Notes: generated by a model from the sequence alone, not told the origin. A stretch of 64,000 nucleotides of DNA from Ignavibacteriae bacterium HGW-Ignavibacteriae-2 (GCA_002839805.1 PGYT01000004.1:111089-175088); one strand, 5' to 3'. Counted from the first letter of the stretch, positions 1 through 9,529 are shown. Program-made: numbers and translations.

Positions 1-606
1 ATTGTTGATGTAATTCAGGAAGAAGCTGATGAAGATATGCAAAAGTTTGCAGGACTTTCGGAGGATCAGGAGTCAAGCGATTCTGTTTTTAGAATATCAC
101 GCATTCGATTACCCTGGCTTTTAATTGGGCTGGTAGGTGAATTATTTAATGTGCTACTTTTATCAACATATGAAACAACGATTCAGAATATCGCAATAGC
201 CGCTTTTTTTTTCCCTCTTGTAATGGCAATGGGCGGAAGCTCCGGTACTCAGGCCTCAATTGTAATGGTACGAAGTATCAATCAAAGCAATATTTGGTTT
301 CAACAGGCCTTTATTAAAATTGGCAAAGAATTTCTAGTTTCAGTGTTAAACGGATTAACAATAAGCAGTATTTTATTCGTTATCACAATGATATTCTTCG
401 ATAACATTGTTTTCACAATAATACTTTCCCTTTCTCTGTTATGTATAATTATTTTTGCCACAATCCTTGGAGCTACAATACCACTTTTATTAAAAAAATT
501 TAATGTAGACCCAGCCGTTGCGACTGGACCATTTGTAACAACAATGAATGATATTTTCGGTTTATTCATTTATATGGCATTCTTAACAATATTCCTTTTG
601 CATTGA
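1..606 (+). CDS. mgtE: MgtE magnesium channel, C-terminal part (5' end outside window)
   Basis: The reading frame is open from base 1, so this is the last 201 residues of a longer protein. The first codons give a DVIQEEADEDMQKFAGLS segment, which in MgtE links the cytoplasmic CBS region to the membrane domain. Four to five hydrophobic segments follow, with MGGSSGTQ (the family usually has MGGNAGTQ) and near the end DPAVATGPFVTTMNDIFGL, which matches the Mg2+ pore signature. MgtE is a homodimeric inner-membrane Mg2+ channel gated by its cytoplasmic domain. The N and CBS domains lie outside the window. Its stop codon overlaps the ATG of the next gene by one base, suggesting translational coupling. 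The family call is secure. Confidence 0.93.
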   Translation: MVDVIQEEADEDMQKFAGLSEDQESSDSVFRISRIRLPWLLIGLVGELFNVLLLSTYETTIQNIAIAAFFFPLVMAMGGSSGTQASIVMVRSINQSNIWFQQAFIKIGKEFLVSVLNGLTISSILFVITMIFFDNIVFTIILSLSLLCIIIFATILGATIPLLLKKFNVDPAVATGPFVTTMNDIFGLFIYMAFLTIFLLH

Positions 607-1556
607 TGAATAGAATTAAAACTCATCTAATTAATCTGCGCGCGGTCGATCTATCCGTTATTATATTCGCCACTTTTCTAAGTGTTCTTAATATTATATT
701 TATCGACAGGATTAGCAATTGGGCAGTTCATTTACTAATGAACACAACTGTTTCCATTGGAGTCTTTTTTGTTGCCTATCTTTACAAACAGAAAAAAAAT
801 CTCTTGATAGAGCAGTTTTATTTCTGGTATCCGGTACCTCTTATTTTTTTGTCCTTTAAAGAATTGTATTTTATGGTTAAGCCGATTCATGGTGTGGATT
901 ATGACAACGTATTAATAAACATCGACAGATTTCTCTTCGGCGGCGATCCCACACATTATCTGTATTCAATATCAAATCCTGTTTTAACAGAATTGCTGCA
1001 GATAGTTTACGCAACATTTTTTTTCCTGCCGATCATACTAGGAATAAATTTGTTGTTTTGCGGAAAAGAAAAGGAATTCCATTTTTCAACTTTCGCTGTA
1101 GTGTTTGGTTTTTTCCTTTCCTACATTGGTTATCTATTGGTTCCTGCAATAGGACCTAGATTCACATTACACGAGTTTGCAAATACTAATATCGAGTTAC
1201 CGGGGTTGTTTTTAACTAACTATTTAAGAGAAATTGTAAATGCCGGGGAATCGATTCCAGCCGGTACTTTAAATCCCGCCGCCGTAGTTCAGAGAGATGT
1301 ATTCCCGAGTGGGCATACACAAATGACGTTAATTGTAATGTACCTTTCGGTAAAATTTAAATCTCCCACACGTTATTTCTTTTTAATCAATGGTACTCTT
1401 TTAGTATTTTCCACTGTATATCTCAGATATCACTATGTGGCTGATTTAATAGGCGGATTGATTTTTATGATTATAACAATGACTCTCGGCAAATGGCTTT
1501 ATAACAAATGGCGCAATTATAAAGGCGAAGATATAATTGTTTATTCTACTGACTAA
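606..1556 (+). CDS. PAP2 superfamily membrane phosphatase
   Basis: This is a 316-residue multi-pass membrane protein with about six hydrophobic segments. PSGHTQ near residue 235 and LRYHYVADLIGG near residue 280 are the second and third PAP2 phosphatase motifs, carrying the catalytic histidines. The VKPIHGVDYDNVLINIDR stretch resembles the AUR1/inositol-phosphorylceramide-synthase branch of the family. It probably removes or transfers a lipid phosphate at the membrane; the substrate cannot be read from the sequence. I chose the ATG at 606, which overlaps the mgtE stop (TGATG), over the TTG one codon earlier. It meets the next gene tail to tail with a four-base overlap. Confidence 0.82.
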   Translation: MNRIKTHLINLRAVDLSVIIFATFLSVLNIIFIDRISNWAVHLLMNTTVSIGVFFVAYLYKQKKNLLIEQFYFWYPVPLIFLSFKELYFMVKPIHGVDYDNVLINIDRFLFGGDPTHYLYSISNPVLTELLQIVYATFFFLPIILGINLLFCGKEKEFHFSTFAVVFGFFLSYIGYLLVPAIGPRFTLHEFANTNIELPGLFLTNYLREIVNAGESIPAGTLNPAAVVQRDVFPSGHTQMTLIVMYLSVKFKSPTRYFFLINGTLLVFSTVYLRYHYVADLIGGLIFMIITMTLGKWLYNKWRNYKGEDIIVYSTD

Positions 1557-1885
1557 TTCACTTGTAAATCAACTTTTTGTATAGTATCAACAATTATTGA
1601 AAAATATCTGTCCAAAGCACAATTGCTATCATCCCGAAGATGGCAATGTTCTTTATTTTTTGATGTTTTGCAATCCGAGCAGATTTTATCACGAAGCTCA
1701 AGATGAAGGTCAAAAATGTTATCGGTTTGCGATCCATGTATCAGTTCAACAATTTTTGGTAAGTAAATTTCGACAGCACAAATTTCCTTTTCCGTAAGTA
1801 TACATTCACCTTCTTCACTTGAATCCACACAAATGGAGCAAATGTTTTCTTTTATGGCTTTCAAATATTTATCTGAATTTTTCAT
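1553..1885 (-). CDS. Small tandem Cys-repeat protein, function unknown
   Basis: This is a 110-residue soluble protein built of two similar halves. Each half contains ICSxC, a further Cys eight or nine residues on, and another Cys seven or eight residues after that, followed by an amphipathic stretch (IYLPKIVELI in the first, RYFSIIVDTI in the second). Four cysteines per half suggests one metal or Fe-S site per repeat, but no enzyme motif is visible. The opposite strand also has an open frame here (1597-1797), but it lacks any such repeat, so I favour this strand. The ribosome-binding site is weak. I do not recognise the family; a metal-binding role is inference from the Cys spacing. Confidence 0.6.
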   Translation of the reverse strand: MKNSDKYLKAIKENICSICVDSSEEGECILTEKEICAVEIYLPKIVELIHGSQTDNIFDLHLELRDKICSDCKTSKNKEHCHLRDDSNCALDRYFSIIVDTIQKVDLQVN

Positions 1886-1946
1886 AGTTTTAACTTTGTT
1901 ATTAATTCTAAAATGAAATCATCTTTAATCACAAATTACTTTTTAA

Positions 1947-2627
1947 ATGGATAAGAAAAAACAAGTAAAAAGAATATTTGACAGTATAGCATATCGATAC
2001 GACTTTCTCAATCATTTTCTTAGCGTTGGTATTGATATTTATTGGCGTAAAAAATCCTTAAAACTTAGTGAAATAAACCGGCACAGCGTTTTGTTGGATG
2101 TAGCATGCGGCACCGGCGACTTTGCCATTGAAGCCAGAAAACTTGGCGTAAAAAATATTACAGGTGCGGATTTGTCATATAATATGCTGAAATTTTTTAA
2201 TGCAAAATCCGAATGGAGCCGTGGTAATATTATTCAATGTGTGGCGGAAAACCTCCCTTTTAATTCAGGGACATTCACACATATAACCGTTGCGTTTGGT
2301 GTAAGAAATTTTTTTGATATAGCTGAAGCTTTCAAAAACTTTAATACAGTTTTGAAAGATGGAGGCAAAGCCATTGTTTTGGAATTTCAACTGCCGAAAA
2401 ATATTATTATTAGAAAAGGATATTTATTTTATTTCAACAAAGTGCTTCCCGCGATTGGAAAATTGATTTCCAAAGATAAAGAAGCGTATACCTATCTTCC
2501 TGAATCAGTAAACCAGTTCGATTCAAATGTTAATCTTGTGAAACTTTTTAAGGAGGCTGGATTCGACAAAGTTTCAGTCAAATCATTAACATTCGGGATT
2601 GCACAAATTACGATTGCAGAAAAATAG
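1947..2627 (+). CDS. menG: Demethylmenaquinone methyltransferase (UbiE/MenG)
   Basis: This class I SAM methyltransferase has 226 residues, slightly short for the family but complete. LLDVACGTGDFAIEA near residue 50 is the SAM-binding motif I, followed by the acidic loop (GADLSYNML) and AFGVRNF, a UbiE signature. The N-terminal VKRIFDSIAYRYDFLNHFLS is also characteristic. The family methylates demethylmenaquinone to menaquinone; in a Chlorobi/Ignavibacteria-type organism menaquinone is the expected quinone and would be the electron acceptor of the complex I encoded downstream. It converges on rdgB with only one base between the two stop codons. Confidence 0.9.
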   Translation: MDKKKQVKRIFDSIAYRYDFLNHFLSVGIDIYWRKKSLKLSEINRHSVLLDVACGTGDFAIEARKLGVKNITGADLSYNMLKFFNAKSEWSRGNIIQCVAENLPFNSGTFTHITVAFGVRNFFDIAEAFKNFNTVLKDGGKAIVLEFQLPKNIIIRKGYLFYFNKVLPAIGKLISKDKEAYTYLPESVNQFDSNVNLVKLFKEAGFDKVSVKSLTFGIAQITIAEK

Positions 2628-2628
2628 A

Positions 2629-3213
2629 TTATATTTTAAGGAGCATAGTTTTTAATTCATTAAATGCTTTATAACGGTGACTAATACTATTTTTTTCATC
2701 CAATGTCATCTCTGCCAAGGTTTTATCTGAATCTTTAGGAACAAAAATTGGGTCATATCCGAATCCGTTGGTTCCCCGTTTTTCAGAAATTATTTTACCT
2801 TCCAGTTTACCTAATGCAGATAATCGAGCGGCGCCGTCATAATAAACCGCACAGCTAATGAACCGAGCTGTGTAAGGTTTTGCAAGGGGTTCGAGCTCTT
2901 TAATTACCTTATCATTATTATCATCGTATGTGCAGTTTTCACCTGCGTATCTAGCGCTTAAAACACCCGGGCGTCCTTGCAGCTGATCTATTTCCAAACC
3001 GGAGTCATCCGCCATGACAGGAAGTTTAAATTGATTATAGACTGCTTCGGCTTTAAGAAATGCATTTCCTTCGAATGTATTTTCGGTTTCTTCTACTTCA
3101 ACTACATTACCCAAATCGGTGGGTGAAATAATTTCATATTCAGAATTCTCAAATATTTTTTTTACTTCTTGTAATTTACCGGCGTTACCAGTTGCAAAAA
3201 TTATTTTTGTCAA
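2629..3213 (-). CDS. rdgB: RdgB/HAM1 family XTP/dITP pyrophosphatase
   Basis: This 194-residue protein hydrolyses non-canonical purine nucleoside triphosphates (dITP, XTP) to monophosphates, keeping deaminated bases out of DNA and RNA. FATGNAGKLQEV at the N-terminus, ADDSGLEIDQLQGRPGV in the middle, TNGFGYDPIF and SHRYKAF at the C-terminus are the family signatures. I start at TTG 3213, not at the TTG six codons upstream: AAAGGG at 3220-3225 lies at ribosome-binding distance and the shorter product begins MTKIIFATGN as in relatives. The amidohydrolase stop is 10 bases upstream, so the two are probably cotranscribed. Confidence 0.92.
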   Translation of the reverse strand: MTKIIFATGNAGKLQEVKKIFENSEYEIISPTDLGNVVEVEETENTFEGNAFLKAEAVYNQFKLPVMADDSGLEIDQLQGRPGVLSARYAGENCTYDDNNDKVIKELEPLAKPYTARFISCAVYYDGAARLSALGKLEGKIISEKRGTNGFGYDPIFVPKDSDKTLAEMTLDEKNSISHRYKAFNELKTMLLKI

Positions 3214-3223
3214 GTTATTCCCT

Positions 3224-4561
3224 TTAATCAACTCTATTTAATAAACTTTTTAATTCTTTTTTTCCCAAACTGAGCAATTCATTTTCATCATAATGTAATG
3301 ATTTGCCGTTGCGAGCAACCCATTGCCCTCCTATCATAACATGCTTAACATCAATACGCTCAGATGAATAAACAATGGAAGAGTAAATTTTTTCTTCACT
3401 ATCATTCAATGGATTCGAAGGACGTTCCAAATCAATTAATACAAGATCCGCCTGCTTTCCAACCTCTATGCTTCCGATTTCATTTTCTAAGTTGAGCGCC
3501 TTAGCTCCTTCTATGTTGGAGAGACGGAAAGTAGTTTTTGCATCCATAGATGTGGGACCATGCAAAGGTTTTTGAATTAGTGAAGCGAGGCGCATTTCGT
3601 GAAATATGCTAAGATTATTATTACATGGAGCGCCGTCAGCCCCTAGTGAAACCGAGATTCCGTTTTGTATATATTGTGGAATATTCGCTATTCCACTTCC
3701 CAGTTTTAGATTGGAGGATACACAGTGTGAAACTCTGCTTCCTGTACTTTTTAAAGTACCAATCTCCAATTCGTTTAAATGAATACAATGCGCTAAAACG
3801 GTAGAATTTCCTAAAATTCCAATTTGGTTAAAATATTCAATGTTTTCTTTGCCTGTCATTTTACGCACTTCTTCTATCTCGCTTCTGTTCTCTGACGAAT
3901 GGGTGTGGTATAAAGATCCATTAAATTCTTGAAGCATATCGTGCGTATCTCTAAGTAATCTTTCGGAACAGGAAAGCACGAAACGAGGCGCAAAGCCATA
4001 TTTTATTTTTTTAGTTTTGTTATGATAATGTTTCGCTAATTCATAACTTGAATTAAGTGATTCATCAGTTGATTCCTTAAATTGAGGCATTAGTCCATTT
4101 TTATCAACCATACATTTACCGGCGAAAGCACGCATACCCGAATTAATAAGTTCTTCAAAAATCACTTCCTGATGCCGAATGGTTCCCATATCCAAAATTG
4201 TTGTTGTCCCGCCGAGCTGCAGTTCGTTAATACCAAGTTGAGCCGAAATTTTTAATGACGCCTGATTATGAGCGTTTTCATAAGGAAAAATTTTTAATTG
4301 AAGCCAATCCAAAAGTTCAAGATCATCGGCTAATCCTCTGAATAAAGTTTGGCACAAATGAATATGAGTTTGAATAAAACCCGGTATCAGAGTCAATTCG
4401 GGATACTCGTAAATCTCACCTTCAAAAGCTGATAGCTCAATTTCATTTTTTCCCAGAATCCCTGATATTTTATCATCCTCTATTAATAAAGCATGATTCT
4501 TTAAAATGGCATCCAGTTTATTTACAGTTACAATCTGTTTAGGAATTATTAGTTTTTTCAT
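3224..4561 (-). CDS. Amidohydrolase, MtaD/TrzA-type deaminase
   Basis: This 445-residue cytosolic metal hydrolase belongs to the MtaD/SsnA/TrzA group. H66 and H68 in QTHIHLCQTLFRG, the histidine in YHTHSSENRSE, the one in LAHCIHL and the aspartate in LGADGAPCNNN form the expected metal site. Members deaminate 5'-methylthioadenosine and S-adenosylhomocysteine, or in other cases chlorinated triazines; the LFRGLADDLELLDWL segment is typical of the methylthioadenosine/SAH deaminases. The exact substrate is not provable here. The ATG lies inside the 3' end of the upstream AhpD-like gene (23-base overlap), with AAGAGG before it, so the two are probably translationally coupled. Confidence 0.85.
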   Translation of the reverse strand: MKKLIIPKQIVTVNKLDAILKNHALLIEDDKISGILGKNEIELSAFEGEIYEYPELTLIPGFIQTHIHLCQTLFRGLADDLELLDWLQLKIFPYENAHNQASLKISAQLGINELQLGGTTTILDMGTIRHQEVIFEELINSGMRAFAGKCMVDKNGLMPQFKESTDESLNSSYELAKHYHNKTKKIKYGFAPRFVLSCSERLLRDTHDMLQEFNGSLYHTHSSENRSEIEEVRKMTGKENIEYFNQIGILGNSTVLAHCIHLNELEIGTLKSTGSRVSHCVSSNLKLGSGIANIPQYIQNGISVSLGADGAPCNNNLSIFHEMRLASLIQKPLHGPTSMDAKTTFRLSNIEGAKALNLENEIGSIEVGKQADLVLIDLERPSNPLNDSEEKIYSSIVYSSERIDVKHVMIGGQWVARNGKSLHYDENELLSLGKKELKSLLNRVD

Positions 4562-4907
4562 TTTCCTCTTTTAATAAATCATCCAATTGTTCCATAGCAA
4601 ATCTGAGGTGGGGTATTACAATTGACCCACCTACAATAAGAGCTATATTAAAGCTTTCATATAATTCCTGGCGGTTTGCGCCTTCAACAACGGCTCTATC
4701 TATATGATAAAGAATACAGTCATTGCATCGCAGTACCATTGAAGCCACGAGACCCATAAGTTCCTTTGTTTTGGCGTTCAACGCTCCATCTATATAAGCC
4801 TTATTATCTAAAGCAAAAAATTTATTAAAATCCCTGAAACCTGAATTAAGTATTTTGTCATTCATTTCAGAACGGTACTTATTAAATTCATTTATGTTTG
4901 TCTTCAT
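4539..4907 (-). CDS. Carboxymuconolactone decarboxylase / AhpD-like protein
   Basis: This is a 122-residue all-helical protein of the CMD/AhpD family. CNDCILYHIDRAV in the middle is the CxxCxxxH redox and proton-relay motif, and MNDKILNSGFRDFNKFF resembles the N-terminal helix of the stand-alone branch. Such proteins act as disulfide reductants towards peroxiredoxins or as small lyases; which applies is not evident, as no peroxiredoxin lies nearby. It sits between uvrA (nine-base gap) and the amidohydrolase (23-base overlap) on the same strand, giving a tight leftward group. The family call is strong, the function open. Confidence 0.85.
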   Translation of the reverse strand: MKTNINEFNKYRSEMNDKILNSGFRDFNKFFALDNKAYIDGALNAKTKELMGLVASMVLRCNDCILYHIDRAVVEGANRQELYESFNIALIVGGSIVIPHLRFAMEQLDDLLKEENEKTNNS

Positions 4908-4916
4908 ATCAGATAT

Positions 4917-7784
4917 TTACCCTTTTATAGAATTTCGTTTAAGCTCTTTAGCTAAATAATGTCCTGTAATACTTTTGGGAATTAGCGCAACTTCTTCCGG
5001 TGTTCCTTCGGCAATTATATCTCCACCGTATTCACCTCCACCAGGACCAAGGTCAATAATATAATCCGCAACTTTAATTACATCAAGATTATGTTCAACT
5101 ACAATTACAGTATTACCTTTATCTACAAGCTTATTCAACACATTTAATAAAATTCGAACATCCTCAAAATGCAAACCTGTAGTAGGTTCGTCCAAAATAT
5201 AAATAGTTTTACCAGTGCTCACCTTACTCAACTCAGTTGCCAATTTTACACGTTGCGCCTCGCCGCCGGACAAAGTTGTAGCTTGTTGCCCGAGTTTAAC
5301 ATAACCAAGCCCGACATCGTTTAAGGATTTTATTTTTCTTTTGATCCTTGGAAGATCTTTAAAAAATAATAGCGCGTCTTCAATAGTCATTTCAAGTACA
5401 TCGTTAATCGACTTGGTTTTATAAAGTATTTCAAGAGTTTCTCTGTTATAACGTTTTCCATTGCAAGTTTCGCAATGAACATAAACATCTGGTAAAAAAT
5501 TCATCTCTATCTTCTGAAGTCCTGCTCCCTGGCATTCTTCACATCTACCGCCTTTAACATTAAAACTGAATCTTCCTGCTTTGTAACCCCGCATTTTGGA
5601 TTCAGGCAATTCGGTGAACAGATCGCGGATAAATGTAAACAAACCGGTATAAGTTGCCGGGTTTGATCTGGGCGTCCTTCCTATGGGAGATTGATCAATC
5701 TCTATTACTTTATCCAAATTTTCCATTCCGCTTATTTCTTTATGGGGCAATGGAACCACTTTAGAATTATAAAACTTCCTCATTAATGCACTTACAAGAG
5801 TTTCATTAATAAGAGTAGATTTACCCGAACCACTTACACCTGTAACTGCCGTAAAGACTCCAAGTGGAATTTTTACATCAATATCTTTTAAATTATTACC
5901 GGAAGCCGATTTAATATTTATCCATTTACCGTTGCTTTTCCTTCTTTCCTTTCCCCAGCCTATTATTTTTATATCATTTAAATAATCCAATGTAATTGAT
6001 GAATGACCATTTGAGGTATCGAGCACATCTTTAGCAGAACCTGCCAGGCATATTTCACCGCCATGTTCCCCCGCGCCGGGACCAAGATCTATAATATAAT
6101 CCGCGTGTTCAATTGTCTCACGGTCGTGCTCAACAACAATTACTGTATTACCCAAATCACGTAGATTTTTTAATGATTCAATCAATTTTATATTATCACT
6201 CTGATGCAGTCCAATACTAGGTTCATCCAAAACATATAACACACCTGATAACTGTGTACCTATCTGAGTGGCCAGTCTAATTCTTTGGGATTCACCACCG
6301 GAGAGAGTTCTTGCGGATCTACCAAGTGTAAGATAATCCAAACCTACATTTAAGAGGAAACTTAATCTTTCGGTTATCTCTTTTAGTATCTGTCGGGATA
6401 TAATTTCTTCTCTTTCAGTCAAGTTAAGATTTTCGAAAAACCTTTGAGTTTTTTCAATAGATAAAGCTGTTACTTCACTTATATTCTTTTCGTTAAAAGT
6501 TACAGCTAAGGATTCAGGTTTCAATCGCCCGCCCTTGCATGTGCTGCAGGTGTTTGTCGTCATAAAAGATTCAGCCCAGTCTCTTATATGATTCGATGAA
6601 GTGTTATCATAATAATGCTGAACGTAATTTAACACACCGGAAAACTTGTGCTTGTAATTAACAGTTTTACCTCCGCCATATTTATATGCAAAGGCAATTT
6701 TTTCTTTGCTTCCATGAAATAAAATTTCATACTGCTGCTCGGTCAGGTCTTTAAGCTTGGTATCGAAGTTAAAACCTAATACGTCAGCTACTCCTTCTAA
6801 TTGATTAAAAAACCAAATATTACGTGGTTTACCAAGAGCATCTATAGCACTTTCGTTGATCGATTTATTCCAGTCGGGTACTATTAAACTAATATCCAAT
6901 TCTTTTTTCTCACCTAAACCGTCACAATCAGGACACGAACCATAAGGCGAATTAAAAGAAAAAGAGTTTGGAGCCAATTCCTGATAGCTAATTCCACAAT
7001 GATGGCAGGCAAGGTTACGGCTATAAATTATATCTTCTTTACCATCGGAAATTATCAAACTTCCATTCCCATAATTCAGCGCGACCTCTATCGATTCATT
7101 TAATCGGGAAAAACTTTTTCCCGAAACTTTTATCCTGTCAATTACAATTTCAATATTATGGATTTTATATCTGTCCAGTTTTAAGCCGCTTGCCGCCTCG
7201 AATGTCTCTCCATCTACCCTAACTCTTAAAAATCCATCCTTTAAGATATCTTCAAACAATTCTCTATAGTGCCCTTTTCTACCCCTGACTACAGGGGCCA
7301 GGATTTGTATACGTTGTTCGGAATATTTTTTTTGTATTGAATCAATTATTTGTTCGGCTGTCTGCTTCTCTACAACTCTGCCGCAATTATAACAGTGTGG
7401 TTTACCAACGCGGGCGTATAACAATCTTAGGTAGTCGTAAATTTCTGTTACTGTTCCAACTGTAGAACGCGGGTTTCCAGTAGTAGATTTCTGTTCAATA
7501 GAAATAGCCGGACTTAATCCTTCAATAAGATCAACGTCAGGTTTTTCCAACATATTCAAAAACTGACGAGCGTATGCAGATAACGACTCTATATAGCGAC
7601 GCTGTCCCTCAGCATAAATTGTATCGAATGCCAATGATGACTTTCCGGAACCTGAGAGTCCTGTAATAACTACAAAAGAATCCCTTGGGATTTTTAGTGA
7701 TATATCTTTGAGGTTATGTTCGCGCGCTCCGCGTATAATTATTTGGTTTTCAAAATCCATTTGGGTAGTTTTACTAAAGTTCAA
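4917..7784 (-). CDS. uvrA: Excinuclease ABC subunit A
   Basis: This is full-length UvrA (955 residues), the damage-recognition ATPase of nucleotide excision repair. Two ABC ATPase modules are visible: [19 protein letters not shown] with [13 protein letters not shown], and [15 protein letters not shown] with [13 protein letters not shown]. Each is followed by a Walker B ([25 protein letters not shown]). Zinc-finger cysteines appear as CYNCG, CPDCDG, CSTCKGG and [17 protein letters not shown]. The first start is TTG at 7784; an in-frame ATG at 7760 is also possible and would remove eight residues, and neither has a strong ribosome-binding site. It heads the leftward group uvrA/AhpD-like/amidohydrolase/rdgB and diverges from yigZ. 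Confidence 0.97.
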   Translation of the reverse strand: MNFSKTTQMDFENQIIIRGAREHNLKDISLKIPRDSFVVITGLSGSGKSSLAFDTIYAEGQRRYIESLSAYARQFLNMLEKPDVDLIEGLSPAISIEQKSTTGNPRSTVGTVTEIYDYLRLLYARVGKPHCYNCGRVVEKQTAEQIIDSIQKKYSEQRIQILAPVVRGRKGHYRELFEDILKDGFLRVRVDGETFEAASGLKLDRYKIHNIEIVIDRIKVSGKSFSRLNESIEVALNYGNGSLIISDGKEDIIYSRNLACHHCGISYQELAPNSFSFNSPYGSCPDCDGLGEKKELDISLIVPDWNKSINESAIDALGKPRNIWFFNQLEGVADVLGFNFDTKLKDLTEQQYEILFHGSKEKIAFAYKYGGGKTVNYKHKFSGVLNYVQHYYDNTSSNHIRDWAESFMTTNTCSTCKGGRLKPESLAVTFNEKNISEVTALSIEKTQRFFENLNLTEREEIISRQILKEITERLSFLLNVGLDYLTLGRSARTLSGGESQRIRLATQIGTQLSGVLYVLDEPSIGLHQSDNIKLIESLKNLRDLGNTVIVVEHDRETIEHADYIIDLGPGAGEHGGEICLAGSAKDVLDTSNGHSSITLDYLNDIKIIGWGKERRKSNGKWINIKSASGNNLKDIDVKIPLGVFTAVTGVSGSGKSTLINETLVSALMRKFYNSKVVPLPHKEISGMENLDKVIEIDQSPIGRTPRSNPATYTGLFTFIRDLFTELPESKMRGYKAGRFSFNVKGGRCEECQGAGLQKIEMNFLPDVYVHCETCNGKRYNRETLEILYKTKSINDVLEMTIEDALLFFKDLPRIKRKIKSLNDVGLGYVKLGQQATTLSGGEAQRVKLATELSKVSTGKTIYILDEPTTGLHFEDVRILLNVLNKLVDKGNTVIVVEHNLDVIKVADYIIDLGPGGGEYGGDIIAEGTPEEVALIPKSITGHYLAKELKRNSIKG

Positions 7785-7799
7785 ACCTGAATTCTACTT

Positions 7800-7820
7800 A
7801 TTGATTAATAGAAAATCAAT
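7800..7820. promoter_or_regulatory. Palindrome in the uvrA-yigZ divergent promoter region
   Basis: ATTGATT, seven bases, then AATCAAT form a perfect seven-base inverted repeat midway in the 61-base gap between two divergent genes. It does not match the LexA boxes I know (CTG-N10-CAG, GAAC-N4-GTTC). It could be an operator serving one or both genes, or chance in AT-rich DNA. Confidence 0.35.
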
Positions 7821-7845
7821 TTTATTTTGATAATAAAATTTTATT

Positions 7846-8469
7846 ATGTCTTCAATTACATTATTTACAACACTACAAAACCGAAACGAATTCAAATTCA
7901 AGGAAAAAGGATCTTTATTTATCGGGAATGCAATTCCTGTAAATACAGTTGAACTCGCTGAATTTTCTTTAGAGGAAATACGAAAGAAGTATTACGATGC
8001 CACACATAATTGTTTCGCGTATAATCTTTTCGGCAACCAATCGCGTTATTCGGATGACGGTGAACCGAACGGAACGGCGGGACTAAGAATTTTAAATGCA
8101 ATTGAACATTTTAGCCTAATCAATACTCTTGTAGTAGTTACACGATACTATGGAGGTGTTAAACTTGGTGTAGGTCCGTTAGGTAAAGCGTATTATTATG
8201 CCGCATATAATGTTCTTGAAACCTCTGATAAACAACAGAAAGAACTATATAATAGAATTTTAATTGATTTTGACTATGACATGACTAGTAATGTACATCA
8301 TTTTATAAATATTAATAGTGTTAAGGGTATAGAGAATATTTTTGAGTTAAAACCAAGAATTATCTGTTATATAAAACCCGAGAATATGGAGCCTTTGATC
8401 AACCAATTACGTGAGGTTTCCCGCGATACAATTTCAGTAGAAATAATTGGGGAAAATTTCCTATTATAA
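7846..8469 (+). CDS. yigZ: YigZ/IMPACT family protein (UPF0029)
   Basis: This 207-residue cytosolic protein belongs to the YigZ/IMPACT family. The N-terminal domain carries FAYNLFGNQSRYSDDGEPNG and VVTRYYGGVKLGVGPLGKAY, which are the family hallmark; the C-terminal part fits the ferredoxin-like DUF1949 domain. The bacterial protein's role is unsettled (ribosome/translation or peptidase-linked functions have been proposed), while eukaryotic IMPACT binds GCN1. It is transcribed away from uvrA and ends 97 bases before nuoA, with no clear terminator between, so read-through into the nuo operon is possible. Confidence 0.9.
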   Translation: MSSITLFTTLQNRNEFKFKEKGSLFIGNAIPVNTVELAEFSLEEIRKKYYDATHNCFAYNLFGNQSRYSDDGEPNGTAGLRILNAIEHFSLINTLVVVTRYYGGVKLGVGPLGKAYYYAAYNVLETSDKQQKELYNRILIDFDYDMTSNVHHFININSVKGIENIFELKPRIICYIKPENMEPLINQLREVSRDTISVEIIGENFLL

Positions 8470-8530
8470 CAGAATTAAAAAATATTTTTGAATTAAAACA
8501 CTTTTCTTGATATTTATATCCGATTCAATT

Positions 8531-8547
8531 ATTTTAGTCACTAAAAT
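8531..8547. promoter_or_regulatory. 17-bp palindrome just upstream of nuoA
   Basis: ATTTTAGT-C-ACTAAAAT is a perfect eight-base inverted repeat with a one-base centre, ending 19 bases before the nuoA ATG at 8567. Its position suits an operator controlling the whole 11-gene nuo operon. It is not an FNR/CRP-type site (TTGAT-N4-ATCAA). The regulator is unknown. Confidence 0.5.
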
Positions 8548-8566
8548 TTTTATAGACATAAAATAC

Positions 8567-9007
8567 ATGCTAACAGAATTCGGTAAGATTTTCGTTTTTA
8601 TAATTTTCGCATTTCTATTCGTTGCGATATCCATATTTATTGCCAAACTTATCCGTCCTTCCCGTCCCACTAAGGAAAAATTAACGACATACGAGTGCGG
8701 CGAAGATGCAATGGGTTCGCCATGGGTAAGATTCAACATTCGTTTTTATGTTGTCGCTTTAATATTTCTGATATTCGATGTTGAGGTTGTGCTGCTATTC
8801 CCTTGGGCACTTACATATAAAGATTATGGTTTCTACGGATTTTTAGTTGGTATTATATTTCTTGTAGTACTAGCTATTGGCATGGCTTACGAATGGCGTA
8901 AAGGCGATTTGGAATGGGCACGCCCGGCTCCAAATATACCAAAACTGAATAAAATATTGAAAAATATGCCATCAGTTCAAGAAAAAAACGAAACAACAGA
9001 AAACTAA
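8567..9007 (+). CDS. nuoA: NADH-quinone oxidoreductase (complex I) subunit A
   Basis: This 146-residue subunit has three transmembrane helices. The loop after helix 1 carries TYECGEDAMGSPWVRFNIRFY, the family signature near the quinone cavity, followed by IFDVEVVLLFPWA. The annotation starts at ATG 8567 (MLTEFGKIF); the longer frame beginning at 8507 would add 20 residues translated across the upstream palindrome and is not needed by the family. A charged C-terminal tail follows the last helix. It is the first gene of an 11-gene complex I operon. Confidence 0.95.
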   Translation: MLTEFGKIFVFIIFAFLFVAISIFIAKLIRPSRPTKEKLTTYECGEDAMGSPWVRFNIRFYVVALIFLIFDVEVVLLFPWALTYKDYGFYGFLVGIIFLVVLAIGMAYEWRKGDLEWARPAPNIPKLNKILKNMPSVQEKNETTEN

Positions 9008-9037
9008 TTCAGATTTCTAAAAATATTTTTGATTGAT

Positions 9038-9529
9038 ATGGGATTATTAGATAAAGAATTTAGCGACGGCAATATTGTGATTGCCAAAACAGAAGATTTA
9101 TTCAACTGGGCGCGTTTGTCTTCATTGTGGCAGTTGAGTTTCGGTTTGGCATGTTGCGCTATAGAAATGATGGCCACTTCAGCTTCACATTATGATTTTG
9201 ACCGATTCGGTGTTATGCCTAGACCTACCCCACGTCAGGCCGATGTAATTATAATTTCAGGAACTGTAACATTAAAAATGGCTACAAGAATTAAAAGATT
9301 ATACGAACAGATGCCGGATCCTAAATATATAATATCAATGGGAAGCTGTGCAAATTGCGGAGGACCTTATTGGGAACACGGTTATCATGTATTAAAAGGA
9401 GTAGATAGAATTATTCCTGTTGATGTTTACGTGCCCGGTTGTCCACCTCGCCCCGAAGCTTTACTCGAAGGGCTGCTTAAATTACAAGAAAAAATTAAAA
9501 ATGAATCATTACGTACTAAAACAGCATGA
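9038..9529 (+). CDS. nuoB: Complex I subunit B (N2 cluster protein)
   Basis: This 163-residue peripheral-arm subunit holds cluster N2, the last Fe-S centre before quinone. The four ligands are visible: adjacent C39 and C40 ([10 protein letters not shown]), C104 (MGSCANCGG) and C135 ([15 protein letters not shown]). [15 protein letters not shown] is also conserved. I start at ATG 9038 (MGLLDKEFS) and not at the TTG three codons upstream. Its stop overlaps the nuoC ATG by four bases (ATGA). Confidence 0.97.
   Translation: MGLLDKEFSDGNIVIAKTEDLFNWARLSSLWQLSFGLACCAIEMMATSASHYDFDRFGVMPRPTPRQADVIIISGTVTLKMATRIKRLYEQMPDPKYIISMGSCANCGGPYWEHGYHVLKGVDRIIPVDVYVPGCPPRPEALLEGLLKLQEKIKNESLRTKTA

Noticed and set aside
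1597..1797. Plus-strand frame of 66 codons opposite the Cys-repeat gene
   Set aside because: The minus strand shows two matched Cys repeats; this frame shows no pattern.
8464..8739. Minus-strand frame of 91 codons across the nuoA promoter and gene
   Set aside because: It is antisense to a clearly conserved NuoA and has no family features.
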